A stretch of DNA of 64,000 nucleotides from Mongoliitalea lutea (lineage in GTDB: Bacteria > Bacteroidota > Bacteroidia > Cytophagales > Cyclobacteriaceae): NCBI RefSeq assembly GCF_014652135.1, contig NZ_BMYF01000001.1, positions 62,650-126,649 of the forward strand, written 5' to 3'. Below the pieces are notes generated by a model. That model had not been told where the DNA came from. It was given only the letters and a program-made list of their open reading frames with translations, and ran no database searches. The position numbers and the translations under genes are program-made. Every line of letters begins with the position of its first letter. The first letter of the stretch is position 1. Shown here in pieces: positions 34,193 through 43,179 of the stretch.

Positions 34193-35110
34193 TTGGAGTT
34201 TGAAGTAACAATTCTGGGAAGCAATTCAGCTATTCCAGCCCATGGCAGGAACCAATCAGCCCAATTGGTTACGATTGGACATAGCAGTTTGCTATTGGAT
34301 TGTGGAGAAGCTACCCAGATCCAGCTTCGAAAATTTAAGCTCAAGTTTTCCAAAATTGATTTTATTTTCATATCACATCTTCATGGAGATCATTACCTAG
34401 GCTTAATGGGTTTGATCTCCAGTTTTCACCTAGCCAAACGCTCAAGACTTTTAACCATCTTTGGTCCAGCTGGCTTGGATGAAATTATAACGGTACAGCT
34501 AAAGCACAGCAACTCGAAATTAAATTTCCCTCTAAGATTTGTTCAGACAGATCCAGAAAATCAACAGCTCATTTTGGAAGAGAAAAACTTCCGTGTTTTT
34601 AGTTTCCCGTTAAAGCACCGCTTGCCATGTACAGGCTTTAGAATAGAGGAAAAAATTGCTTTCCGCAGCTTGATAAAAGAAAAACTACAAGAACAAAAAC
34701 TTCCCCTTGCTGCTATCAATTCCTTACGGGAGGGCAGAGATTATACGGATGAAGAGAGCGGAAAAATATTTTTAGTAAAAGAATATACCCACCCTGTAAA
34801 AAAAGCCCGATCTTACGCCTACTGCTCGGATACTATCTACGATCCTAGCATTAAACAATACATAGAGAAGGTGAGTTTATTATATCACGAGGCTACCTTT
34901 GGAGAAGATGAGGCTGATAGGGCTGCTGTTACGTTTCATAGTACAGCCGCACAAGCAGGGAAAATCGCAAAGTTAGCATCAGTCAACCAATTAATGTTAG
35001 GACATTACTCCACCCGATACCTAGACCTTACTCCTTTATTGGAACAGGCCAAAGAACATTTTCCTTCCGTCTTTTTGAGTGAAGAGGGAATTACCTACCC
35101 TATTAGCTAA
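34193..35110 (+). CDS. rnz: Ribonuclease Z
   Basis: A 305-residue metallo-beta-lactamase fold enzyme. The zinc motif SHLHGDHYLGL has H62, H64, D66 and H67; CSDTIYD and MLGHYSTRY carry further metal ligands. LDCGEATQIQL is the conserved loop before the motif. It removes the 3' trailer from pre-tRNA. The start is TTG at 34193, placed by the conserved N-terminus MEFEVTILGSNSAIP. Confidence 0.94.
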   Translation: MEFEVTILGSNSAIPAHGRNQSAQLVTIGHSSLLLDCGEATQIQLRKFKLKFSKIDFIFISHLHGDHYLGLMGLISSFHLAKRSRLLTIFGPAGLDEIITVQLKHSNSKLNFPLRFVQTDPENQQLILEEKNFRVFSFPLKHRLPCTGFRIEEKIAFRSLIKEKLQEQKLPLAAINSLREGRDYTDEESGKIFLVKEYTHPVKKARSYAYCSDTIYDPSIKQYIEKVSLLYHEATFGEDEADRAAVTFHSTAAQAGKIAKLASVNQLMLGHYSTRYLDLTPLLEQAKEHFPSVFLSEEGITYPIS

Positions 35111-35128
35111 AACACCGCCAAATCACCT

Positions 35129-35932
35129 ATGAGCATCGTAGACAGTAAAACCTATCAGTCCAAAAAGACGAATTTGTTCATCATTTTGGCTGGGATTTTT
35201 CTTACAAACGCCATCTTAGCTGAAATCATTGGAGTTAAAATATTCTCAGGAGAAAAAACCATCGGCTTAGAGCCTGCTGGTTGGACCTTCTTCGGTGAAT
35301 ACATCTTGGACTTTAACCTGACAGCGGGTGCAGTTATTTGGCCCATTGTATTTATCACTACAGATATCATCAACGAGTATTACGGTAAGAAAGGAGTTCG
35401 GAAAATCAGCTTCATCACGGCCTTCTTTATAGTCTATATGTTTATTGTGATTTCCATGGTGACGGTTTTACCTCCGGCTGCCTTTTGGTTGGATGTCAAC
35501 ACCCCTGACCCTAATGGAAATGCTTTTGATATTAATTATGCTTTCAACGTAATCTTTAGACAAGGATTAGGCATTATCATAGGTTCCTTGATTGCATTCC
35601 TTTTAGGACAATTAGTGGACGTCTATGTCTTCCAAAAGCTAAGAAAAATCACAGGTGCCAAAATGATATGGTTACGGGCAACAGGTTCCACCTTGGTATC
35701 GCAATTCATTGACTCCTTTGTAGTATTAGGGATTGCTTTCTATATTTTTGGCAATTGGTCTTGGGCACAGGTAGTCTCTGTAGGTATCATCAATTATATC
35801 TATAAGTTTGGAGTGGCTATTTTATTGACTCCATTGCTTTATTTAGGACATCATTTGATTGATCAATATTTAGGAAAAGAAGTAGCCCAACAAATGACGC
35901 AGGAAGCTTCTTCAGACACTTCATTTTTATAA
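35129..35932 (+). CDS. yhhQ: Queuosine precursor transporter (YhhQ/VUT family)
   Basis: A 267-residue membrane protein with about six to seven helices. Conserved marks are FLTNAILAEIIGVKIF, WPIVFITTDIINEYYGKKGVRK and STLVSQFIDSFVVLGIAFY. Family members import preQ0/preQ1-type bases for tRNA queuosine. A 38-residue insertion-like segment after the second helix (AGWTFFGEYILDFNLTAGA) is common in Bacteroidota versions. It follows rnz by 18 bp; both act on tRNA maturation, perhaps by chance. Confidence 0.88.
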   Translation: MSIVDSKTYQSKKTNLFIILAGIFLTNAILAEIIGVKIFSGEKTIGLEPAGWTFFGEYILDFNLTAGAVIWPIVFITTDIINEYYGKKGVRKISFITAFFIVYMFIVISMVTVLPPAAFWLDVNTPDPNGNAFDINYAFNVIFRQGLGIIIGSLIAFLLGQLVDVYVFQKLRKITGAKMIWLRATGSTLVSQFIDSFVVLGIAFYIFGNWSWAQVVSVGIINYIYKFGVAILLTPLLYLGHHLIDQYLGKEVAQQMTQEASSDTSFL

Positions 35933-36006
35933 AATCAGCTTTCCATCCCTAAAACCCTTGGATTAGTCACAAGATTTTGTGGAAAAAAATGAAATCTCTT
36001 AACCTT

Positions 36007-36029
36007 GTTGCATCAACTATGCAACTATG
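36007..36029 (+). promoter_or_regulatory. Inverted and tandem repeat at the kinase start codon
   Basis: GTTGCAT-CAACT-ATGCAAC forms a 7-bp inverted repeat directly before the start codon. The same bases also contain a tandem CAACTATG-CAACTATG (36014-36029), giving two ATGs 8 bp apart in different frames. It could fold over the start site. Confidence 0.35.
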
Positions 36030-37457
36030 AAAAATAAAAAACTTCCCTTTAAGCAAATCGAATGGTGGACGGTCACCGTTCTTTTTACAATTATTCTTCT
36101 AGGCAATATTTTAGACACGAGTGTTTTTCAATTCAAGCACAATGATGTCCGATTAGCAAGATACTTTTCCAATATATTCCTACCATTAACGCTTTACCTT
36201 TCGTTTTACTTATTCCATATCCGCTGGTTACCTTCTTACCTACAGTCTCAAAAATCAGGAAAATTCTATTTTCAAAGCTTTTTATTATTACTCCTAGGCT
36301 GGATTATGTCAAGTGTTTTTGGCTTTATGACAGATTGGTACAACACACCCTTCAATCCTCAATATTTCGGTACCCTCTCCATTTATATTGGATACATGAT
36401 TTTCGTTTATGTTTACAATCAGGGGCTCCTGCCACCAAAAATCCGTGATTTTACGATTTATAATAGCATTCGATTGTTGACACTATACATTTTTATCGTG
36501 TTGTTTTTGATTCAGAGCTTCCAATTTATTGGTAATGGCATACAAGTTATATTTATTGTTTTCCTTCCTGGGATTGTGGCTGTTGTGTTGTATAACTTTT
36601 TCTTTATCTACAGTAATCGCAAAAACGGCAATACAGAACTGGCTTGGCGTATGTACTACTTCCTAATTGGTCTTGTGGTTGTATTGACGATATTTTTCAC
36701 CATTACAGTAGGCCGACATGAAGAACTTTCAGTGATCATGACTGGAATTGTTGCGTTGTTTGTTATCCTTGTCATTCTTCTTCCCCTATCCAATTTCTTT
36801 TTCAACAAATTTGATGGCTATGTCAGGCAGATCAACACTTTAACCTTACAAGTAGATCAAGGAAATGCCAATCTTGATTTTCTCAAATCACAGATTAACC
36901 CTCACTTTCTTTTCAATGCTCTGAATACCTTATATGGCACTGCCCTGATGGAACAAAGTGAGAAAACTGCCGAAGGGATTCAAAAATTGGGAGACATGAT
37001 GCGCTTCATGCTCCATGAAAACAATCAGGATCGCATTTTGATAGAGCGGGAAAAAGAATACCTCATCAATTATGTGGACTTACAGATGCTGAGATTAAAA
37101 AATCAGGACCATGTAGAAGTCACCTTTAATAAATCAGAAAATACATGTGAAGGAATAATTGCTCCCATGTTATTGATTCCATTCGTAGAAAACGCCTTCA
37201 AACATGGCATTAGCATGCAGCATAAATCATGGGTAAAAATCAGCCTTCGCTGCTTAGCTGGCTCCATTCATTTGGATGTGAATAACAGTATTTACAGAAG
37301 CGATGAATCAGACCCTGAGAAGCCAAATTCTGGAATAGGCCTAAGCAATGTCAAGCAACGCTTAAAATTGCTCTATCCTAATCGGCATGACCTCGTCATC
37401 CGGGAAAATGAATCCGAATACTTTGTACATTTGAGTATCCAACTTCGTACGATTTAA
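36027..37457 (+). CDS. LytS-type sensor histidine kinase with multi-helix membrane domain
   Basis: A 476-residue protein. About eight membrane helices (residues ~12-265) precede a short coiled coil and the His_kinase domain with FLKSQINPHFLFNALNTLYG (phospho-His in NPHF at ~295). An N-box APMLLIPFVENAFKHGI and the G-box GIGLSNVKQRL complete the ATPase module. There is no extracellular sensor domain, so the membrane region itself probably senses the signal. The response regulator follows within 16 bp. Confidence 0.92.
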   Translation: MKNKKLPFKQIEWWTVTVLFTIILLGNILDTSVFQFKHNDVRLARYFSNIFLPLTLYLSFYLFHIRWLPSYLQSQKSGKFYFQSFLLLLLGWIMSSVFGFMTDWYNTPFNPQYFGTLSIYIGYMIFVYVYNQGLLPPKIRDFTIYNSIRLLTLYIFIVLFLIQSFQFIGNGIQVIFIVFLPGIVAVVLYNFFFIYSNRKNGNTELAWRMYYFLIGLVVVLTIFFTITVGRHEELSVIMTGIVALFVILVILLPLSNFFFNKFDGYVRQINTLTLQVDQGNANLDFLKSQINPHFLFNALNTLYGTALMEQSEKTAEGIQKLGDMMRFMLHENNQDRILIEREKEYLINYVDLQMLRLKNQDHVEVTFNKSENTCEGIIAPMLLIPFVENAFKHGISMQHKSWVKISLRCLAGSIHLDVNNSIYRSDESDPEKPNSGIGLSNVKQRLKLLYPNRHDLVIRENESEYFVHLSIQLRTI

Positions 37458-37472
37458 TTTTTGACAAGTACT

Positions 37473-38156
37473 ATGCTCAGAGCTATCGCTATAGATGATG
37501 AATCCTTGGCCCTTGAGGTAATCAAATCTCACGCTCAAAAGGTTTCCTATCTCAACCTGCTCCAAACCTTCACCAATCCTTTGGAAGGTTTGGAATATTT
37601 AAAATCCAACTCCGTAGATATCTTGTTTTTGGATATCAAGATGCCTGACCTTAATGGATTGGAGCTGAAATCTCTACTATCCAAGGATATCATGGTGATC
37701 TTTACTACGGCCTACTCAGAGCATGCTGTTATTGGATTTGAATTGGAAGCACTGGATTATCTGTTGAAGCCTTTTAGTCTAAGCAGGTTTATAAAGGCAT
37801 GTGATAAAGCATTGGAAACTTATCGGCTAAAGAATCCTATAAAAACATCTTTTGAACATGTCTTTATCAAATCAGGCAATGAAGAGATTCGTGTGAAGTT
37901 TGATGAATTGGTTTTCTGTGAGGCTAAAGGTAATTATGTGCATTTTGAACTAATCCATGGTTCATTTATCAGTCGTATGACATTTAAAGAGGCAGAAAGT
38001 ATCTTACCAACTCAATTCTTGAAATGCCACCGTTCTTTTATAATTAATTCGATTTTAATAGAAAAAGTAGAAAAACAGCTGGTAACCGTTAAAGGCCGAA
38101 CGATACCAATAGGAAATAACTATTCAGAAGAATTCTATTTACAAATTAAAAGATAA
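37473..38156 (+). CDS. LytTR family response regulator
   Basis: 227 residues from the ATG at 37473; an in-frame TTG at 37461 is also possible but lies closer to the kinase stop. The receiver has AIDDESLALEV, ILFLDIKMPDLNG (phospho-Asp ~D54), TTAYSEHAV and DYLLKPFSLSRF. The LytTR domain covers ~130-227 with HRSFIINSILIEKVEKQLV. Its target may be the outer-membrane protein gene 61 bp downstream, which has its own promoter; that is an inference. Confidence 0.92.
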   Translation: MLRAIAIDDESLALEVIKSHAQKVSYLNLLQTFTNPLEGLEYLKSNSVDILFLDIKMPDLNGLELKSLLSKDIMVIFTTAYSEHAVIGFELEALDYLLKPFSLSRFIKACDKALETYRLKNPIKTSFEHVFIKSGNEEIRVKFDELVFCEAKGNYVHFELIHGSFISRMTFKEAESILPTQFLKCHRSFIINSILIEKVEKQLVTVKGRTIPIGNNYSEEFYLQIKR

Positions 38157-38169
38157 GTAATTAAACTTC

Positions 38170-38199
38170 TTGCTGATTGCTTTTATCTAGCTAAATTTG
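38170..38199 (+). promoter_or_regulatory. Bacteroidota-type promoter
   Basis: TTG (38170-38172) and TAAATTTG (38192-38199) are separated by 19 bp, a good match to the -33/-7 consensus TTG/TAnnTTTG. The ATG of the next gene is 18 bp downstream. Confidence 0.6.
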
Positions 38200-38216
38200 A
38201 GCGCTAGTTAGGTTAT

Positions 38217-38957
38217 ATGGAGCACCCATCAAAGATCAGAAAGTTAATCTGTTTATTCCTTTTTTTTATTCCGATATCAATATTTGCACAGGATTACCAC
38301 TCAAGGATTGTTCTCAGTACCGAATTCAGTCCTTCATTTCCAGTAGATAAATTCAGGATTTTTAATTCTCCGTCCCTTTCTTCTAGTTATTCAATCAGGT
38401 CTCGTGCTGGTATGCGGACATTTGGCAACTTGTTTATTGGAATAAACTCAAGCATTAGAAAATATGAGGAAAGAACAGCAATCAACATCGAGTCTCAACC
38501 TCTACAGCAGTATGAACAACGAATTGAGAATATTTTATGGGGTATGGGACCATTTGCAACTCAATATATCAGCTTTAGTGAAAAAATATATTTAATATTA
38601 TCAGCAGGTATTAATCTTGAACAAGGTAATGGGGAATTTATAAGTGATGCATTGGATTTAACTAATGGCTTGAATCAAAACATTTCAAAACGATCTGTGA
38701 GAGATATTCATGTAACTACAGGCTTCGACTTGGGAATTGGTTATCTAATTACACAATCTATTGGAGTAAATTTATCAATCCAAACGATAAGCTATCAAAG
38801 ACAATCTATTCGAACGGGTCCTCAAAGGTTTGAAGAAATTGCACCTCCAAGTCTTAGTCTATTCATAGATTCATCATCTAATCAAGTGACAAATTTTATG
38901 AGTCGCCCAATATTCCACGTAGGTCTATTTTTTGCTTTAGGGACTTGGAGGTATTAA
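38217..38957 (+). CDS. Secreted, probable outer-membrane beta-barrel protein
   Basis: A 246-residue protein. The signal segment KLICLFLFFIPISIFAQ is followed by alternating amphipathic strands ending HVGLFFALGTWRY, with a terminal aromatic residue typical of outer-membrane barrels. No family is recognised. It has its own promoter and lies directly after a two-component pair, convergent with glgP at a gap of 26 bp. Confidence 0.62.
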   Translation: MEHPSKIRKLICLFLFFIPISIFAQDYHSRIVLSTEFSPSFPVDKFRIFNSPSLSSSYSIRSRAGMRTFGNLFIGINSSIRKYEERTAINIESQPLQQYEQRIENILWGMGPFATQYISFSEKIYLILSAGINLEQGNGEFISDALDLTNGLNQNISKRSVRDIHVTTGFDLGIGYLITQSIGVNLSIQTISYQRQSIRTGPQRFEEIAPPSLSLFIDSSSNQVTNFMSRPIFHVGLFFALGTWRY

Positions 38958-38983
38958 AAAAGCAATTTTAAATCAAGTTGAAC

Positions 38984-41500
38984 TTATTGTGTTTTTTGAT
39001 GGAAATCAACCAACTCCACAGGAGAAGGACCTACTTTCCAGATATCATCACAATAATCCTTGATACTTCTATCAGATGAAAACTTACCCATTCGTGCAGC
39101 ATTTAAGATAGACATCTTTGCCCATCGCTGCTTGTCTTTATAAGCTTCAGCTACTCGTTCTTGTTCGGCTACATATGACTCAAAATCAGCAAGTACCAGA
39201 TACTGATCATGATATAGCAAGGAGTTGATCAAGTCTTTGAATACAGAGCCATTCATGTGAGAGAAATAACCACTATTGATTTGATCAATTGCTAATTTCA
39301 ATTCAGGATTAGCCATATAATAATCAAATGGATTATAACCTTCACTTTTCTTCTGCTGCACCTCTTCCTCTGTCAGTCCAAATAAGAAGAAGTTCTCTGC
39401 TCCTACACAATCCCTTATTTCAACATTGGCTCCATCCAAGGTTCCGATGGTAAGTGCTCCATTCATGGAAAGCTTCATATTCCCTGTACCTGAGGCCTCT
39501 TTACCAGCAGTGGAAATTTGTTCTGAAACATCTGCCGCAGGATAAATCCGCTGTGCATTGGTTACGTTGTAATTCGGGTAAAACACCACCTTGATACGAT
39601 CCTTGACAATTGGATCTTGATTGACTACATCTGCTACGGAAGTAATCAATTTGATCATCAATTTAGCCAAATGATAACCTGGAGCAGCTTTACCAGCAAA
39701 AATAAATGTTCTCGGCACTACTTCCGCATCCGGATTTTGTTTGATGCGGTTGTATAATGCGATGACATGTAAAATGTTCAAATGCTGACGTTTGTACTCG
39801 TGAATACGCTTCACATGAACATCAAAAATTGACGAAGGATCTACTTTGATTTTTGTACGCTGAAGGATTCGTTTTGCCAAATCTTTCTTCATCTCATGTT
39901 TCACAACCATCCACTCCTGCTGGAAGCTAGGGTCATCTGCGTATTGTTCTAAGCCTGTCAGTTCATCCAAATTTTTGATCCAGCCTTCTCCAATTTTAGA
40001 ACTGATCAAAGAAGAAAGTTTAGGATTACTTAGAACCATCCATCTTCTAGGAGTCACCCCATTCGTTTTATTAGAAAACTTTTCTGGCCATAATTGATAC
40101 CAATCTTTCAAAACAGTTTTTTTCAATAATTCGGAGTGTAAGGCTGCAACCCCATTGATTGCAAAAGAACCTGCACAAGCCAAATTAGCCATCCGGATTT
40201 TTTTCCACGGGCCATCTGAGATAATGGATAGACTGCTGATTAAGTCTTGATCTCCATAAGTACGTATAGTTACCTCATCCAAAAATCTTCTATTGATCTC
40301 CTGTATGATTTCTAAATGTCTTGGAAGAACCGATTGGAATAAGTCTTGATCCCATGTTTCCAAAGCTTCTGGAAGAAGTGTATGATTAGTGTATGCAAAA
40401 CTCTTTTTGGTGATATCCCAAGCCAAGTCCCACTCTACTTCGTAGACATCCACCAACAAGCGCATCATTTCTGCTACACCAATGGCAGGGTGAGTATCAT
40501 TCAATTGAACAACAAACTTATCATAGAACCTTTCAATTTTCCCTCCCTGACTTAAGTGAATTGCGATCATATCCTGCAGGGAACAGCTAACAAAGAAATA
40601 CTGCTGTTGCAGTCGGAGGATTTTACCCTCTCGCTGCTCATCGTTAGGATAAAGTACTTTGGAAATGTTCTCACATACTGTTTTATCACTTACAGCGCCA
40701 GAATATAATCCTTGATTAAAAGTTTGAAAATCAAATGATTTAGGTGCTTCAGATTTCCATAGGCGTAAGGTATTACAGGTATTGACACGATAGCCCAAAA
40801 TCGGGGTGTCATAAGCAATCCCTTTAACAATCATTCCCGGTATCCAATTGGCTTTAAACTTACCATTGATATCGGTGTAATGCTGAACATAGCCACCCAA
40901 TTTCACATCATATCCCAATTCCCGCTTGGCGATTTCCCATGGATTCCCTCTTCTAAGCCAGTTGTCTGTGTCTTCAATCTGCCAACCATCTTTAATATCT
41001 TGCTCAAAAATCCCAAACTGATAGCGGATACCGTAACCAATCGCAGGGATTTCCAAGGTTGCCAATGAATCCATATAGCAAGCTGCCAAACGACCTAATC
41101 CTCCATTCCCTAGGCCCGGTTCTTGCTCTTTTGCAATTAACCAGTCCAAATTCATTCCAAGGGAATTGGAAGCTTTTTCCATATTTTCATATATCCCCAA
41201 ATTGATCAGATTATTGGCCAAATGAGGACCCAAGAGGTATTCTGCGGATAAATAGGAAACGATCTTTTGGTCAGCATTTAAATATTTTTTAACGGATGCT
41301 ACCCAACGCTGCAGTAAGCGATCACGGACAGCAAAAGACATGGCCATGTAATAATCATTTCGGGTAGCAATCTCAGGAAACTTTCCCTGATTATAAAAAA
41401 GATGGTTCAAAATAGCCCTTTTTAAAGTTTCAGGACCTAAACCCGTTCTAGTTTCTTCTCTAGTTAAGATACTTTCAGTATCCTTGGTGCTTGATTTCAT
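38984..41500 (-). CDS. glgP: Glycogen/starch phosphorylase
   Basis: An 838-residue GT35 enzyme of normal length. EPGLGNGGLGRLAACYMDSLA, VQLNDTHPAIGVAEMMRLL and the pyridoxal-phosphate lysine region KEASGTGNMKLSMNGALTIG are diagnostic. It releases glucose-1-phosphate from glycogen. No other glycogen gene lies beside it. It is transcribed alone, towards the small outer-membrane protein gene. Confidence 0.97.
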   Translation of the reverse strand: MKSSTKDTESILTREETRTGLGPETLKRAILNHLFYNQGKFPEIATRNDYYMAMSFAVRDRLLQRWVASVKKYLNADQKIVSYLSAEYLLGPHLANNLINLGIYENMEKASNSLGMNLDWLIAKEQEPGLGNGGLGRLAACYMDSLATLEIPAIGYGIRYQFGIFEQDIKDGWQIEDTDNWLRRGNPWEIAKRELGYDVKLGGYVQHYTDINGKFKANWIPGMIVKGIAYDTPILGYRVNTCNTLRLWKSEAPKSFDFQTFNQGLYSGAVSDKTVCENISKVLYPNDEQREGKILRLQQQYFFVSCSLQDMIAIHLSQGGKIERFYDKFVVQLNDTHPAIGVAEMMRLLVDVYEVEWDLAWDITKKSFAYTNHTLLPEALETWDQDLFQSVLPRHLEIIQEINRRFLDEVTIRTYGDQDLISSLSIISDGPWKKIRMANLACAGSFAINGVAALHSELLKKTVLKDWYQLWPEKFSNKTNGVTPRRWMVLSNPKLSSLISSKIGEGWIKNLDELTGLEQYADDPSFQQEWMVVKHEMKKDLAKRILQRTKIKVDPSSIFDVHVKRIHEYKRQHLNILHVIALYNRIKQNPDAEVVPRTFIFAGKAAPGYHLAKLMIKLITSVADVVNQDPIVKDRIKVVFYPNYNVTNAQRIYPAADVSEQISTAGKEASGTGNMKLSMNGALTIGTLDGANVEIRDCVGAENFFLFGLTEEEVQQKKSEGYNPFDYYMANPELKLAIDQINSGYFSHMNGSVFKDLINSLLYHDQYLVLADFESYVAEQERVAEAYKDKQRWAKMSILNAARMGKFSSDRSIKDYCDDIWKVGPSPVELVDFHQKTQ

Positions 41501-41621
41501 ATCGTTAATTTCTGATAGCTCAATTTGATAAAAGACTACTATTAAGAGCAGAAAGTTACGGAATTCGTAGGCGAATCAAAAAAGCAATTCAAAATCAAAC
41601 GATTGCGGAAAAAAAATAATT

Positions 41622-42374
41622 TTAAATTCTGTCCTCAGGATATATCTTGACCCTACTTCTTCTAAAATCTTTTACTCGGTAGTTGATATTCACCCACAAA
41701 AATAACCCATGATTGATACGTAAAGTCTCAGGGTTTGGAGTAGCTATACGGATATGGTATCCAGGAGAGACTACTACTGAGTTTTTCTGAAATGAAAACA
41801 GCATAAATACCCTGTGCTCAAAAGGATTATCCGCAGGTGCAGGACCCACGGTGAATAAGGATTCATTGAATAAGGTAGTAGCAAAATTGAAATGAGGACT
41901 TAATAAATCCTTCCAATTATACCGTAAACTCATGTTGAATCTTGCTCTGTGATTCAACTGAAAACTATCCAACAGCTCCGTACTAGAAAATTGCTGACGA
42001 TAACGCATATCGTGACGATAGCGAAAAGAAGCAGAAAGATTGGATTTACTCTGCGGACGAAAAACTACTTGTCCCCATGGCCTTCTTTCCTCACGGATTA
42101 AGCCACCCTCTGAAAATGGAGTGGTCAAACCTAATCCCGCATAGCCTGCGGTCATGGCCCATTGCTGATTGTTAGTATGATAGGTCATACCTCCTCTTAC
42201 GATTAAAAAAAGCTCTGGAACATAGTGAGAATCTAACCAAAGAGACCAGTTTTTTGCTAACTGACCAGAAGTCATTAATCCATACCAAACTTCCGTATTG
42301 ATTACTGTCTCACGTTGTGCAAAGGAAGTTCTGCCCAACAATACTAAAAAACCTATTACGACTAATTTTTTCAT
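41622..42374 (-). CDS. DUF2490 outer-membrane protein
   Basis: A 250-residue protein with signal peptide MKKLVVIGFLVLLGRTSFAQ, followed by beta-barrel strands with the family pattern TEVWYGLMTSGQLAKNWSLW and FRYRHDMRYRQQF, then NHRARFNMSLRY. DUF2490 proteins are common in Bacteroidota and of unknown function. It stands as a single gene upstream of glgP in the same direction, 121 bp apart. Confidence 0.78.
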   Translation of the reverse strand: MKKLVVIGFLVLLGRTSFAQRETVINTEVWYGLMTSGQLAKNWSLWLDSHYVPELFLIVRGGMTYHTNNQQWAMTAGYAGLGLTTPFSEGGLIREERRPWGQVVFRPQSKSNLSASFRYRHDMRYRQQFSSTELLDSFQLNHRARFNMSLRYNWKDLLSPHFNFATTLFNESLFTVGPAPADNPFEHRVFMLFSFQKNSVVVSPGYHIRIATPNPETLRINHGLFLWVNINYRVKDFRRSRVKIYPEDRI

Positions 42375-42503
42375 ACCAAAACTTAAAAGTAATCTTCACA
42401 CTGGAAAATAACTAATTTTCAATCCCAAAATTATGCGCTAACTGTATAATTTATCTATGCTTCCGCATATAAATATCCATAAAAAAATATGAATTTTGCA
42501 GCC

Positions 42504-42965
42504 ATGACAGTAATAGAACATCCAATCAAAATAAAGTTGTTAGCGGCTGGTCAGGAAGCGCTGAAAGTACAAATCACAGACATCCAACAACAGCTTAGCG
42601 ATCTGCAGGAATCTTCCGAAATAGAAGAAAAAAGCTCTGCGGGTGATAAATATGAGACCCATCAGGAAATGCTTAATCAAAATCGGGATATCCTGCAAAA
42701 AAGATTGGCAACATCCAAAATTATGTTGGCTCAGTTAAATGCTGTATCTGTAAAACCAACTGATACTATTCAAGAGGGGAGTATTTTCGAAGTTATGATG
42801 GGTAATATTTGGGTGTCTATTCCTTATGGAAAACTCACATTGGATGGAAAAGATTATCAATTAGTATCCCAAGACTCTCCTTTAGTACAGGCCTTATGGG
42901 GCAGGAAAAAGGGAGAATCTTCTGATTTTAGAGGAAAATCTATTCTTGTGAAAGCTATTTATTGA
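42504..42965 (+). CDS. GreA/GreB-like protein
   Basis: 153 residues from the ATG at 42504. An N-terminal coiled coil (~8-75) has an acidic tip SSEIEEKSSAGDKYETHQEM. The C-terminal beta domain reads IQEGSIFEVMMGNIWVSIPY and ends SDFRGKSILVKAIY, the Gre FKBP-like fold. It is short and divergent from true GreA, so it may bind the RNA polymerase secondary channel without cleavage activity. The sequence GAATTTTG at 42491-42498 resembles a -7 box and argues against the ATG at 42489. It is followed by a strong terminator. Confidence 0.65.
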   Translation: MTVIEHPIKIKLLAAGQEALKVQITDIQQQLSDLQESSEIEEKSSAGDKYETHQEMLNQNRDILQKRLATSKIMLAQLNAVSVKPTDTIQEGSIFEVMMGNIWVSIPYGKLTLDGKDYQLVSQDSPLVQALWGRKKGESSDFRGKSILVKAIY

Positions 42966-42969
42966 GAGT

Positions 42970-42995
42970 AAAACCGCTTTTTAAGCGGTTTTTTT
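42970..42995 (+). terminator. Rho-independent terminator
   Basis: AAAACCGCTT-TTT-AAGCGGTTTT followed by TTT, a short tight hairpin 5 bp after the Gre-like gene stop. Confidence 0.9.
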
Positions 42996-43179
42996 ACAAG
43001 CCTTTTTAAATTATTTAATTGACTAAAAGTCAAGCAAGCGTTAAACAAGAGGGCCTCAGCTATATTTTTTTGAGGTTAAAATTTTATGCTATGATATAAG
43101 GGAATAAAAAGTAATGATCGTTATTCTACCACTACCGAAACATACTGTTCAAAAATCACAAAATCTATCAATCACTTGA

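Noticed and set aside
38955-41605. Similar AAAAAAGCAATT...AAATCAA sequences on both sides of glgP as insertion repeats
   Set aside because: The match is short, A-rich and imperfect; glgP itself looks like an ordinary resident gene.
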